Shown here: positions 44,941-56,898 of the stretch, in pieces | Layout: each line of letters opens with the position of its first letter | How positions within the stretch are numbered: the stretch's first letter is position 1 | Origin: Lichenostomus cassidix | Taxonomy: Eukaryota; Chordata; Aves; Passeriformes; Meliphagidae | Assembly (NCBI GenBank): GCA_008360975.2 | Contig: CM039210.1 | Coordinates: forward strand, 6,512,293-6,576,292 | Direction of reading: 5' to 3' | DNA: 64,000 nucleotides | Position numbers and translations under genes: made by a program | Notes under the pieces: generated by a model | The model's database searches: none | The model's input: only the letters and a program-made list of their open reading frames with translations | What the model was told of the DNA's origin: nothing

Positions 44941-46048
44941 AACCAGGAAAAATGCATGTTTAAATGCAAATTAAAAAAAAAATTTAAAGCAAAAACACAA
45001 GATAGTGAAAGCTATACCAAAGGAAACAAAGCTGGTTTCTTTTTTTCCCAAAACTTCTACCTAAATGAATATGTTAAATAAACACCCAGAGAACAGTCAG
45101 TACTCACTGTATTAGCAGATACACAAGTGATTTCACTAAATGAGTAAAAATTACTTACATGCATATTTATAATGCATGTTCTTTACAATAGGCTTTTGGG
45201 AAATATTTCCCATTTGCTTTTGATAAGGGGTTCTCAGTGTAACCAATAACAGGTAACAGGAAGAAATGCAACTGAATTTGGCAACAACTACAATGGTATA
45301 TCCTAGGAACACTAACATGATTATATGGGTTAAAAAAACTAGCAGTTAACTTCAGAATGTTAACATTTATGAAATATGAGTTTACTCGAAACACAAAATT
45401 AAACCAAACTATATAAAATAACTAGAATAACGGAGAAAGTGACAAGGATTGCTGGAAGATTAGACATGTTAGATACTTTCAAAAAATATATCAAGCACTG
45501 CACATACTCCTGGAGAAGCATGGGTTAAAACATAAATATATTCATGTAGTCTTGAAGAACACAGAAAATTACAGGATAGTTTTTGCTTGTGAAAGTTGAA
45601 AATAAACTTACCTGAACCAAAAGTCTTGAAAGAACCTGACTTCCAAAACACTGCTTGGTTTTTCACATATCAACATGTAACATGTTTATTCTAGGAAAGA
45701 GTCCAGGCCTCACACATATGTGTTTTGGAAGAGGAAGGAAAAGGAAAAAGAAAACCAAAACTCCCCCCAAAAATAACCCCTCACAAAACACTTATCATGA
45801 TTTCATGATTGTAATCTACAGAAAAAAAACCCAAAAAATGTAATTGATCATGTGTTCTTTAGTCAGAAAAAAACCCAAATAAATACCAGATCTTGTATAT
45901 GGTAAAAAGGATATGTCCTAGTGTATACTAAACCAAGCAAGCAATTAAATTGAAATTGATTTATTCTTCCTTCCCCCCCCCCAAGGTAATCCTATGGGAC
46001 AACTCCCCATTAAATTTTAATTTCCATTATGATACTTTTAAAATCAAT
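44941..46048. other. region downstream of PAIP1
   Basis: A+T-rich, unremarkable sequence with short homopolymer runs. No gene or repeat end recognised. A TTTATT at 45,960-45,965 could be an alternative distal polyadenylation signal for PAIP1. Confidence 0.4.
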
Positions 46049-46291
46049 TTTATTGCAGCCAAACATTGTTTATATACCTGTCCATAAAATAGACTGTGAT
46101 ATATACACAACACGAAGTTACAGGGTATAAGTTTACAACTTTTGGCAGATTCTGTTTAACAAAATGGAAATTGAATAACTTTAGTACTTGGAGAAAGTGA
46201 ACTTCCTTATTTTGGTAGAAATGTTTTTTGTCTCCCTGTACTCTAACCATACCTAAACTGGTTTAATAAACTAATGTTATCGCATAACATC
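46049..46291 (-). promoter_or_regulatory. PAIP1: PAIP1 3' untranslated region with polyadenylation signal
   Basis: AATAAA on the minus strand at 46,049-46,054, about 240 bases behind the stop codon. The true cleavage site should lie just left of it. Confidence 0.65.
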
Positions 46292-46385
46292 TCACTGTTT
46301 TATCTTATGTTCTGATTCTAGACAGAATTTTTCATATGCTTCTTCAATTTCTGGATCCCTCTTGTTATCAAGGTCATTAAAATAC
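46292..46385 (-). CDS. PAIP1: PAIP1 last coding exon
   Basis: Acceptor TTTTTAG at 46,386-46,388; 30 codons and a TGA at 46,292-46,294. The conserved DPEIEEAYEKFCLES segment identifies the PAIP1 C-terminus, the second PABP-binding region. The preceding NDLDNKR is more basic than the acidic stretch I remember for mammalian PAIP1. Confidence 0.93.
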
Positions 46386-47676
46386 CTAAAAAAACAAAAA
46401 CAAAACCCCCCACCAAAACTGTTAAGTTTATGTACAGATTCTCAAAAACAGTAAATAGGTGAAATATTAACATAGACGTCAAGGATAAAACAGAGCTTAT
46501 GGGCACTAGGAAAACAAACAGAAATCCCAAAGCAGCATATACATGTACAAATTACTACAGTGTTTGTCACCATTTTAGATCATCTTAGGCTGTCCACAGG
46601 TTAAAAGACAGAAATAGTTTCCAAGATGACAGAAAAATGCAATAATGCAATACAAGCTTTCAAAAATGTAATAACACATTTGCACAGATGCATTTACAAT
46701 AAATATTATTAGCATCATATTAGCAAAATTTTAGTTGGTTAACATCCCAGTTCAAATACTGTATCAACTGTCTTGGTCGCACACTAGTCAGAAAATATAT
46801 TTATATAGAAAACCTGTATTCCTATTTGTTGGTACATGAAAGAAGGCAACCTTACTTTACCTCCCTTTTGTACCTACATTATATTACCTTCTATTACATG
46901 GTAACCAGTCTTTCGGAAAAGATCTGTCTCATCTAGGTCACAGATAAGACTGTATCCCATTAACAACAATCACGATTGTGCAGAGCGGAAACTAACAGAG
47001 TTTAAAAAAAAAAATCAAGATGGGAAGTGATAGGGATCACTTAACAGCTTTTTTTCTCCTTACAGTTACTGAGAAGTAACTTGAGTGTTCCCTGTTTTCT
47101 CTAGGTCCAACTGGAGTGTTCATCACCATAAACTAGGACAATGGAGTTGTAGTTTGAACATGATAGTGTATATAATTCTAAACAGCCTTAAAAGAAATCA
47201 GCAGCTATTGACTCTCATAAAGTGTGCATTAGTTTCAGGTGCACAGTTTATTACCTTCTGTGCTTTAGTTCCAAACAAGGGAATCAGCATGCACATTAAA
47301 GCAGTTAACATATTTATTTTGTTTGTTCTTCCTTTCCTGTAGAACTGTAGACTTGAGAAGAAACTCAAGAACCCTTCTCCCTGATGTCAGTCATGAGAAA
47401 TAGCTGATAGAGGATCAGGATAGATTTGTCTAAGCTTTTCTTAAGCCTTCAAAGAAGGTTCCACAGTCACCTTGCATGAAGGTTGACTCACAGTCTTTCA
47501 CATGCCACTTTTCAGATTTGCTGTGTTTAACTGCTGCCTGTATTCATTTTGCATTTAATTTTTTCTAAACACAACAGTTCCCAAGGGTAGTTTTTTCCAC
47601 AGTATGATCTTGTTGATTTCTGATGACATCATTAATTTATCTTCCAAACTTCCCGTAACTCCCCTCAGCTAGGTGC

Positions 47677-47937
47677 TGTGGCTAGCACAGGTCTTTCCCA
47701 TGAGAATTCCTTTTGTGTTTTATAAACAAAGATAAGGTTTGGATGTTATTAAAAACAGTGTCCCAAGACTTGGACGGTGCAGACCTGGCCAATCAGGCCT
47801 GGGGGAGGTTTTTGACTGACCAATCTGGGTGACCTTTGAAAACTCTATATATATGATGAAATCAAAACAATAAAGGCCTTTTCCTTCTTGCCACTGAGAA
47901 CTGGATTCTTCTCTCTGCTAGCGGCTCAACAGCGACA
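47677..47937 (+). repeat. solo LTR G, copy 3 (261 bp), in PAIP1 intron
   Basis: Starts TGTGGCTAGCACAGG, ends CAACAGCGACA, perfect 6-bp duplication AGGTGC at 47,671-47,676 and 47,938-47,943. Antisense to PAIP1. Confidence 0.93.
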
Positions 47938-48623
47938 AGGTGCCATCTAAAAGTTTTATAAATTACTAACAAAAACATTGATCTAGACCAGCACTCTTAT
48001 CACACATAACACTGAAAATGCTTTTGAGTATCAAATCATGATCTGAAAGTCCTCCTTCAACCAATACAGAGCTCAGAGCAATTTATTTTAGACCGTATTT
48101 CTTTCACTGATTTCCTATCAAATTCTTATAAACTGGTGTCAGAAAGTGAGACTATATTCCCATCTACTGCTTCCCCTTTTACCATTAATTGAGGGAATAC
48201 CACTTATCCTGAAGAGAAAACCTTAACAACCTTCTCCCTTTGAAAGACACTGAAAATTTTGTAATTATCTCTAGCTAGAATGAATTCAGGTTGTTTCACT
48301 ACCAACAGCTGAACGTCTCACACATCATTTTGCTTGCAATTTTTTTTTCTAAAATACAGAAGAGAGTATGTTTGCACATGTGCAAAAATATATGAAGTTT
48401 AATTGTCCTACTCAGTTGGATAAATATAAAATATTCTAAACTTGTGTGATTACAAACCAACTTACACATGAACAAACACATAACTTCCATTGTAAAACTA
48501 AATAATTATATTATTAATTTCATTTTTTACAATATTGGATTCCTAACTTTGCAGTAAAAATAACTAGTGTTAAAAAACCAAAAAACCACCCCACAACAAC
48601 TATCACTCAAAAAGAAAACATAC

Positions 48624-48717
48624 TGATCTCCAGATCCTGATAAAGCCATGCCATTTTCTTCATAATCTGGAAAGAAATCCTCTCTTTCAAGCAGTTCTTG
48701 GTATTTTTCTTGGTAAT
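48624..48717 (-). CDS. PAIP1: PAIP1 exon (YQEKYQELLEREDFFPDYEE)
   Basis: 94 bp; acceptor ATGGCAG, donor GTATGT. Encodes an acidic, highly conserved segment before the C-terminal tail. Starts and ends inside codons that match the neighbouring exons. Confidence 0.95.
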
Positions 48718-48999
48718 CTGCCATAGTAAAAATGAGACCCAGTAATATATTAGTCCTCTAAATTAACATACATTTACACAGTTTGAAAATAGCCTATTTA
48801 ATGAAACCATAAATGGCGTGAAACGTATAGAAAAAACTCCCACTAAAGTGTTTTCTCAGGACATCAATCAACCTCCAGGAATGATACCTACCTTCCCAAA
48901 GAAACAAAAGTAGTCACAGTTGTCTTTACCTCAAATGATGTCGTGCCATGTTACGTTCAGATTATAGGAAACAAAGAAACAAACTCTTTTGCTACTAAC

Positions 49000-49341
49000 T
49001 GTTGCAGAATAAAGCTTGTGCGAGGTGCGGGCAAGGCCGGTGGTAGCTGAACAGGCCGCAGCAGAGCCCTGGGAATGCTCCGTGGGAAAGGTACCCGGGA
49101 GGCGCAGCAGTGTCCTTGAGCTCTAGAAAGGTACCATGAGAAGAATGAGGAGGAACCCTGAGAAGAATGAGGGGGGAACCCTGAGAGTGTGAGAATGGAA
49201 TGCAATAGAATGCAAATAGTAACTTTTAGTAGTAAGCATAAGCACTTGTAACACTATATAAGCCACGCATACTGTGAAATAAATGGAGCTTGCTTATATC
49301 TCATATTGAGCATGCCGCTTGCTTCCTCTTGCCTTTTAACA
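49000..49341 (+). repeat. solo LTR J copy in PAIP1 intron (342 bp)
   Basis: Starts TGTTGCAGAATAAAG, ends CCTTTTAACA; matches 3760-4090 in reverse. No target duplication is visible: ACTAAC before, ATGGAT after. It may have formed by recombination between two insertions, or one flank has mutated. Confidence 0.8.
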
Positions 49342-49618
49342 ATGGATAAACAAAAGAAGACCTGAAGACCTGGGGAGACCAAGTGCTGAGGACTATGGCA
49401 CAAATTCTTCTGAACTATATGAACTCAACTGCACAGTCTCCATTTCAAACATTTACCTTCTTTTAACACAGAATAAGGCATGTGTTACACAAAGCCGGGA
49501 GTTCAGCCATAATTTTGTCTTTTAAGTTGTATGAGTTTCAGATATTTTAAGAACGTTTTATGTACTTCAACAGGACATAATTACAACTTTTTAAAGATTG
49601 AGAAAACAGGTGACATAC

Positions 49619-49673
49619 CCAGATCTGCTGCAGTGAAAGGAACACCATCAGAAGTGTAAAATGTTGGTTCATT
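49619..49673 (-). CDS. PAIP1: PAIP1 exon (NEPTFYTSDGVPFTAADL)
   Basis: 55 bp; acceptor TTCTTAG, donor GTATGT. Short linker exon at the end of the MIF4G-like domain. Confidence 0.95.
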
Positions 49674-49800
49674 CTAAGAATAAAGTTATACAGTAAGTTA
49701 TATGGGTTCAGAGACAGATGTTTGTAGCTTTTAGCAATGTGATTGTATATTAATCAAATTCATACTAAACTAAGGAACTGAAATATCAGTACATTCTTAC

Positions 49801-49918
49801 CATAAAATAGTTAGGGTCATTTTCAGGAGTAGCTTTTGTATGTGGAGAAGTTTCATGAACTCTACCCCAGTTACTTGATCGTAGTTCCACTACTTTCAGA
49901 AGCATATGTTTCACATCT
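49801..49918 (-). CDS. PAIP1: PAIP1 exon (ELRSSNWGRVHETS)
   Basis: 118 bp; acceptor TATTTCAG, donor GTAAGA. Encodes the last helices of the MIF4G-like domain. Confidence 0.95.
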
Positions 49919-50286
49919 CTGAAATAAATAAAAGCAGCACAAAAGTTAGAATGATTTGTGCTAAACAATAATTGGGCTAATGGTTGGCTAGTGGGGTAGG
50001 GGAAGAACTTAAACCAAACAAACAGAAAATACAAACAGAAAACAAACATACACAACCATCTCATTATGTGGAACAATAATATCTAGTAAAAGATAAAAAA
50101 CAAAACAAAACTGAAAGAACCACCCCCCCACAATTGCAACCTGGAAAGTGACCGACATATCACCTTACTTTTTGTAAATGAAAATTTTAAAGGAACTATT
50201 TTGGACATGATCATTATTCCTGAAGATTTTAAAGATGTTCTGTTTAATATAAAAACAAAATACTGCAAACAAATTTATTTTCTCAC

Positions 50287-50393
50287 CTGCTACAGTTTGC
50301 ATCCAACACAACATTTTCAATTCTCTGAATCATTTCCTCCATATCATTCTTTCCTTTTTCTTTCCAGGCATCTTCTAAAACTGAGCCTGTCAA
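50287..50393 (-). CDS. PAIP1: PAIP1 exon (LTGSVLEDAWKEKGK)
   Basis: 107 bp; acceptor TCTTTAG, donor GTGAGA. MIF4G-like domain helices; ends in phase 2 and is completed by the next exon. Confidence 0.95.
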
Positions 50394-51765
50394 CTAAAGA
50401 CAAAGTATTAGGTTTTGTTTGGAGTTTTTTGCTTAGTTTTTTTTTCTCTTTTAAAGTGAATTATAAAAGTTTACGAAACTGTCAACAGAAGAGTTTCTTT
50501 AACAATGCATAGCATTTAGATGCATTATGTGACTACCTGAGGGTCAAAGGTCCCAGTCTCCTACATATTTTTGTTGAACAGATTAATGACCAAATAAATA
50601 GCTTATTTTGGACTACAGACAGTATGGTAACTCTGTGTTCAAAGTTGCCTAGAATTTCACAGCCACTTCCCTCATTTCACTCTTGAAATGTGATTTTGAA
50701 ACAACTCTCCAGTGATTTAATTACACTGCGAAACAGTCACATTACAACAAAATGCATTTTTTTCATATTGCAGTGATTTCTTGTATAAAAGTGTTACATT
50801 TCATTATCTTTCTGAAGTTGTGTATCAGTGGGACATGGAGATTGTATTTGACTATACTATTACTTGTGTCACATCGACACAAAAATATTGCAACATTCTG
50901 AATCCTGCTGAAAGGACTAACAGCATTTGTCAGATCTTTATTGCTTAAAATACATGCTATGAAAAAAGAGACCATATTTTTGCAGATGATGCCACAGGCT
51001 TACCTGATAATAACAATAGGTTAGTAAGCTTTAGAAAGACTTCAGTCAACATACCTAGAATCAGATATGCCAGAGAATTTCACCTGGGTATGTATAATGA
51101 GGAGCCAAGAATTATCTGACCAAGCCAACTTGAGTTTTAATACATAAAATCTGTAAGACTGAAGCTGTTGCTGAGAGAGTTTTAACAGCAGACAGTCTAG
51201 AACTGCTATGGATGAAAGCCTTTTCTGTTAAGAATAGGTACTTAATTAATTGTCCAATAATTGCACAGTAGGAGATAAGAGCTAAACTACAAAAAATTAA
51301 TTTTGCCACTATAGCCGACCTTAATAGCAGTTCCTAATCTACTCATCATAAATACTACATGATCTAAAAATGCTTGGAATGGTGTCTGATGATACAAAGG
51401 AATAAAATGCAAAGATGAAAGCAAGCACTTGTTTCACATTCCCAGTTTTCTACTGCAGTCCTGCATTGATCCTAGGTAATTAGATAACAACTCCAAGAAG
51501 GTTTAATTTAAAATAAATATACTGCAAAGCAAATAGGTGAAAAGCCTGTATCTATCACTATATTAAATGGAAAGGACAACAGGAGACATCTATTGCTTCA
51601 GCAGTGAATCCAAGGTTTCATGAGGTAGCCCAGTCTAGCTACAGATACACTTCAACATTTGTAGATACTTGGAGTTTCCCTCTTCATTCAGGACTATGAT
51701 GATATATTTAAAAAAATTAAAAACCAAATTTTTTTCTTTTTCTTTTTTTAAAACTACTGTCTCAC

Positions 51766-51891
51766 CTTCAGCAGTTTCACCGCACACATCAAATTATTAT
51801 CCACAGGATTAGAGAAGAGCACACTTAATAATTCCCGAAGACCTTCTTGAAGAATTTCTGCTCGTGTAACCTGTCCCTTTGTTCCTTTAAT
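51766..51891 (-). CDS. PAIP1: PAIP1 exon (IKGTKGQVTRAEIL)
   Basis: 126 bp, exactly 42 codons; acceptor TTTTGCAG, donor GTGAGA. Middle of the MIF4G-like domain. Confidence 0.95.
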
Positions 51892-53034
51892 CTGCAAAAT
51901 ATATTTAAAAAAAACAAAACCCAACTACATTTAAAAGACTTAAGTTTTAGAAATTAATTTAGTCACATTTTCTCTCTCAAATGCTGTATGATTTGGTTTG
52001 TGATTAACATAGTTGAGCTCTTCAGTTGAAAGAACATATCAAATACTGCAACTATTTCTAGAATATAGAGTAGTAGAGTAGTATCCTTGCAATTCTGACA
52101 TATACATAACAATGCCTGCCTAACATTTTGTTTCTTTGCTAATAAATTGCTAAGAAAAGCTGCAAAATGCCTGGCAAGTGATCCACATCATCCCAAATTC
52201 TCATAATCCTATGCTCTTTTCCCATCCTACCTTATGCATTCTCTGCAGCTGTAGAGTACCTTAGTTCTAGAAGGCATTATTTATATATTTAAAAATTAGA
52301 AAAAATGCTTTAAAAATAAATGGTACTCCAAACTGGGCAACTTCCCCTCCCTCAAATCTTTTGGAAAGTTTCTTTTTTACTTCTAGCAAGTGAAAATTAG
52401 ATTTCAAGGCCCACTTATGAATAAAAATGGAAGAGTCAGTTTTCTTTCCTCATGCCAGCAGAACATTTTAGTAGTGTCTGCTTAAATCAAACCTTTGAAA
52501 TAATTCAGTGAAAAATATATTTTAAGGACACTACAGCAGTCAGCGAACTTACTGAACACACGGATATGAGAGTCAAAGAATTTTTATGTGCACATACATT
52601 TTTCTGTACATATCAGAAACAAAAAAACTGATCTAAATAGAAAATTTCATGCTTCATGCATAAGCCAAGGACTCAACCTTCAGAAGAAATATCTTTCAAG
52701 GTCTTAATTTTTAATTGTTCATTTTGAAGATTTCCATGCCTTCCTCAAGCATTTGATAATAGCTCCCATTAGTGTCTGAATACTGAGTTACATAGGTTAT
52801 CAATACCGATTTGTTTCTGCTAGGTTGTAACATTTTCTGTTTTAAGTGTAGTTTATCTGTTTCTTGGACACACATTATAATGAAACTGTTCTAAAGTTCT
52901 TTTACTTTATTCCCCTTTCCCTTTAAAAAAAAACAAACTCAAAATAACCACACCTCAATTGATATTCCATTTTAGTGTTTACCTAAACACAACAAAAATT
53001 AAAGAATATGAATGACATACAACTTTCTCCTTAC

Positions 53035-53146
53035 CTCTAGGTTAAGGTAAAGTTCAGCTAAGAACAACACAAAGGCATGAAATTGTTTTCGAGCAGTCTC
53101 ATCTCCTTTGGCAGCTTCATCTCTGTTTTCATACTCTCTTTGACAC
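53035..53146 (-). CDS. PAIP1: PAIP1 exon (FHAFVLFLAELYLNLE)
   Basis: 112 bp; acceptor TTTTCAG, donor GTAAGG. MIF4G-like domain. Confidence 0.95.
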
Positions 53147-53811
53147 CTGAAAACATTAAAACAAAAATAATATAATCTGTAGACAACCTAACATATGCAA
53201 AATGCTATTTATTTAATAGAATGCTAAGAATTTATTCACTGCGTTAGAACTATTAAATGGTGAATAGTAGTAAGTTTGATTTGTGAAGGAAGTGAGAGGA
53301 CTTCACAAAGAATGCAGATTTTTGTTCTTCTAGGTGAGCACTGAGATATCTGAGAAAGCAAAACGAAATAGAGCAAATTGCAACATGTAAAAATTAAAAG
53401 ACAGTTATACAGTTTATATATTAGAATATGGGTCCAGGAAGTTTAACACGGGCAGACAAATATCAACAGAAATAAAATAGGTGTACTCTGAAAGATGTTT
53501 TCCCCCTTTCAGGGTGCTGCCCACATTGTTTTAGATGCCTTTACACTTATTCAATAAATTTTTTATCCTACTGTTTTAAGAAACAGAAGCAAAATTTAAA
53601 TATAAACACAAACAGTGAGTATTAAGATAACATCATGGTGAGGTAATTTTTTAGTATTCAACAACTGTGTTCTTTTAAGTTTATCATGCCTTTACCCTAA
53701 ACATAGGTGGACTAAGTGAAACTTTTAAAATAAGAAGCAAGTCTGGAGCTTAGGAAGCCAAAAATCCTTAAAGAAAAAGACTAATTTTTAAAGAATTCTG
53801 AAGTATTAAAG

Positions 53812-54440
53812 TGTTGTGGTTTGGGGGATGTTAAAGCAGACCTTACCCCAGAGCGTCTCTACCTAGCCCGGTTCAGCGCCTCAGTGCTCCAAACTCTCTG
53901 TCCCAGGGCTGGAGACTGTGCTCTCACCGGCCGGGGAGCCATAAGGCTAGCTCTGGTTTGTCTGCTTCCACAACTGGCGATGATAAAGGAGGCAGGGAGG
54001 GTCTACACAGTGTGTCCATGGAAGATGTTTATTCGCATGGTGCAGCAGAAGCCAACGACCTCCCAGAGGCAGAGCCTCGAGGGTGAAGGCCTCACATGCA
54101 CAGCCACGTGATGCATAGACAGCCACACGCATAGACACACATGGAGCATAGACACACGTGGAGCATAGGCACACGTGGAGCATAGGCACACGTGGAGCAT
54201 AGACCACAAGATGGCAGAGGGTGAGGGGTTTTATAGGGAAACAGAGAGGGGCAGGGACAGCACACAGGCCCAGTGACCTCTGGGTACAGGGGAGGTACAG
54301 GGGTGGAGTTAAGAGTACAGGAACCAATAGGGGAAACCCGAGGGAGCGGCCAGGACCATGTGGGGTGGGGAAGGCAGGACAATAGGTGACAAGTACAGTC
54401 ATTAAGAAAGGGGTGTGGGGAACTTGCAGCTATTATCACA
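53812..54440 (-). repeat. solo LTR in PAIP1 intron (about 629 bp)
   Basis: In minus-strand sense it starts TGTGATAATAGC and ends CAAACCACAACA. CCCTATAAAACC near 54,230 and GAATAAACATC near 54,028 give TATA box and polyadenylation signal on the minus strand, the same strand as PAIP1. TATTAAAG occurs at both edges, shifted by one base. Confidence 0.75.
54137..54204. repeat. 17-bp minisatellite, four units
   Basis: Four units of ACACGTGGAGCATAGRC in a row, inside the solo LTR. Three units contain CACGTG, an E-box. Confidence 0.9.
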
Positions 54441-55038
54441 ATATTAAAGTGTACTATTCCTTCAAGTGTCATACAGTAAGATTTAAAAGGAAATACATCC
54501 ATTAAAAAATGTTGCATTTTTGTCAACTGTGAAGTCTAATCATTATTAAATCTTAATCCCCCGAATTCTGTAGTAACTGAAAATTGAAGAAATTTATCCT
54601 TCTAGAAATCCAGTGCATCATAGGTGTAAAGTCGGTTAGCAAACCAACAAATAAACCTTTCACAGCAACTCCAGCTAGAAAAGTAATTAAAGAAAAAACA
54701 CAATGAAATAAGCCCTGGCAAGAGTCAAAGGACAAAGACAGTACATATACATGCATTTAGTATACATTTAAAGTTGACTACCTTTCAAATTTACCCTATA
54801 ACTTGGTATCAATACAATATACTCAACTGAAAGGAGCCTACAGAACTTGGAGTCCTATTTTCATATTAAAAATAGAAAAAATTAAAAATATATGTTAGAT
54901 ATCTAGTATGTACCTATGCTTTAATAATCCTCAATCTAAATTTCTATTTTAAATATGCACACTATGTTAAGAGTTACATACAAAAGAGGAAGACAACCTG
55001 AGAAAGTAACAGGCTTAAAATGACACACTGATACTGAC

Positions 55039-55151
55039 CTTTGAAGTAACAACTGCCGAAAGTTCCCACTTTGTGGACTAATGGTTAGATGGTGAGATAG
55101 ATAGTTACATAACCGTACTCCCATGTAGGAAAAATTTGGGACAGATGTGGC
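55039..55151 (-). CDS. PAIP1: PAIP1 exon (VRLCNYLSHHLTISPQSG)
   Basis: 113 bp; acceptor TTGGAAG, donor GTCAGT. First exon visible in the window, in the N-terminal part of the MIF4G-like domain. The acceptor has a weak pyrimidine tract. Confidence 0.92.
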
Positions 55152-56065
55152 CTTCCAAAATAAAAGTGGAAAAATAAATTATTCATAGAAGTCATGATTA
55201 GGCTATCAGGAAATATCTTTAAGAGATTTTTGAAAATCTGTCTTTAACAAGAGTTGACTAGACAATTGAAGAACAGAAGATTAATTACTATTTCTCACGT
55301 TAATTTTTTAATCTCATAAACACTTTGCTATATGCATTTCAGCACTTTGAAGTTCATTATACTGATTTTGTGGCTTTAAGAACACAACCAGCATTATGCC
55401 ATGTGTCCTCAATTCTACTTCTCCATTGTGACCTACACCAAAGTGTATCTGAAAGTCACTTCCAAGCTGTTTAAAAAAAAAAAACAACACAAAAAACCCC
55501 AAACAAAACCAAGAGTGGACATTAAGACTTTTTTTTTTAAGGACCAAACAGTGCATTAAAATAAATAAATCACCTTCATTCTGCCTAAGAGCTATTTATC
55601 CCAGAGTTTTATTTTTGGCAATAAGGAATGCTCAGGGAAAGAGTACAAGAACATGGCAAGTAAAGATAAATACTTTCTCCTGTACATGCTCCAGAAAACT
55701 GCAGAATAGCAAACTTCTGATTCAGATATTAGAACTGTATCATTACAGTTAATAGTTCTTGATAAGTCATTTTTTCTAAAACAAGTCCTGTTACTTTGAA
55801 CATTTACACTTTTATAATCTAAAAACAGGTGGTGGAAATTAAATTCCACAACATAACTTATATACTGTCTGAAAAATATTTTGCTTTGAAACTGATACTT
55901 GAAAATTCCAAGAGGTGGTAAAAGTAATTTGGAATCCATTAGTGTTTACATTCAACCTCTTAGAACCTAAAGCATAACATTCCCTTATTTTGGCAATTTA
56001 TTACTGCTCATTTGTTTTGAGCTCTCTTCTAACAAGACTTGAATTTGATATAATTTCTCAGATAT

Positions 56066-56521
56066 TGATAAGAATTCGCAAGAATCGCAAGAGAGAGGAA
56101 AAGGGGCCCCAACACATCCTGTTAAGGCATCCTGTTTGCCCACAGAACCAAATAGAAAGGGGAGGGAGACCCCCACCCTGCACATCCTGTATCCTGTATT
56201 TGTTGGGAGTGGGCTGTTATAGAATCATTGCTTGGGGAGGGGGGGGGACGACACTGCGAACGTACAAGAACTTGTTTCCCACGACCACCGAAGGGCAGAA
56301 TAAGATCATCTAACAACACCATGACGCAAAGGGCTGCACCGACTCCGGAAGATATACGTGGTCAGAAAATATAGAGACTGCATAAAAAGGAAGGGCTCGG
56401 ACTATTTTGGCGCAGTTATCTGCCCAGCGCTGCCTAGCTGATACCCGCTTGCTCTAAATAAATCAAATTATACTTAATTGGACATTGTCTCTGATTGATT
56501 ATTGAGACCTAATTTATAACA
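56066..56521 (+). repeat. 5' LTR of ERV A copy 2 (456 bp)
   Basis: Starts TGATAAGAATTCGC, ends ATTTATAACA. TGCATAAAAAGG near 56,379 is the likely TATA box and CTAAATAAATC near 56,455 the polyadenylation signal. Confidence 0.93.
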
Positions 56522-56523
56522 AT

Positions 56524-56541
56524 TGGTGCCGTGACTCGGAT
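56524..56541 (+). promoter_or_regulatory. tRNA-His primer-binding site (ERV A copy 2)
   Basis: TGGTGCCGTGACTCGGAT, complementary to the 3' end of tRNA-His, two bases after the LTR. Confidence 0.9.
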
Positions 56542-56898
56542 AGGGGCAATTCTTAGGGGACCCCTCAACGGGAGGCGCCCCGTTGTCACAACGGCCCGGA
56601 GAGGGTACCCCTTTGAAACCCTTACCGACGAACCTAAATTTCGGGTAGTGAGCGAAGGAACCCCTTAATCTTTCTGCACAAAGTCCGGACGAAGACGCGA
56701 GACGCGTGAGTATGTGTTAATTTATAACACAGGGAATCTGTTCGGTCGGGGTGGGGATCCTAGAGTGCCGTGTCTGAGACGTCCGGTGCGGACGACCTGA
56801 GTGTGGACTCCTTTGTAGTGCGTTTCCCACATCCCGCGAGGGCCTGGGCCATGAACAGGAGGACGTGAGAGTGTGTGTGTGTGAAGGCACTCTGGAAG
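56542..56898 (+). other. ERV A copy 2 leader with candidate splice donor
   Basis: G+C-rich leader before gag. GCGTGAGTATG at about 56,704 fits a 5' splice site (GT at 56,706) for a spliced env mRNA. The packaging signal is expected here but cannot be read from sequence alone. Confidence 0.55.

Larger units (their letters stand above)
46049..55151 (-). other. PAIP1: PAIP1 gene, 3' half (eight exons seen)
   Basis: PAIP1 binds poly(A)-binding protein and the eIF4A/eIF3 initiation factors in the cytoplasm and promotes translation. The visible exons encode the last 272 residues: most of the MIF4G-like HEAT-repeat domain and the acidic C-terminal tail. Exon coordinates are 55039-55151, 53035-53146, 51766-51891, 50287-50393, 49801-49918, 49619-49673, 48624-48717 and 46292-46385 (coding part). 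The 819 coding bases join in frame at every junction, all introns are GT-AG and there is no internal stop, so the copy looks functional. The upstream exons are not in the window; ERV A copy 2 occupies the intron before the first visible exon. Introns hold solo LTRs at 47,677, 49,000 and 53,812. The identification rests on residue-level recognition of this conserved protein. Confidence 0.95.

Noticed and set aside
48527..48724. 65-codon minus-strand ORF as a separate small gene
   Set aside because: Its first half is a PAIP1 exon and its second half is intron read past the donor site.
53804..54449. hAT-type DNA transposon suggested by TATTAAAG on both sides (8 bp)
   Set aside because: TG...CA ends, a TATA box and AATAAA in LTR order, and no inverted repeats beyond a few bases favour a solo LTR.
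54936..55124. 62-codon minus-strand ORF as a separate gene
   Set aside because: It is the PAIP1 exon at 55,039-55,151 read through its splice donor.
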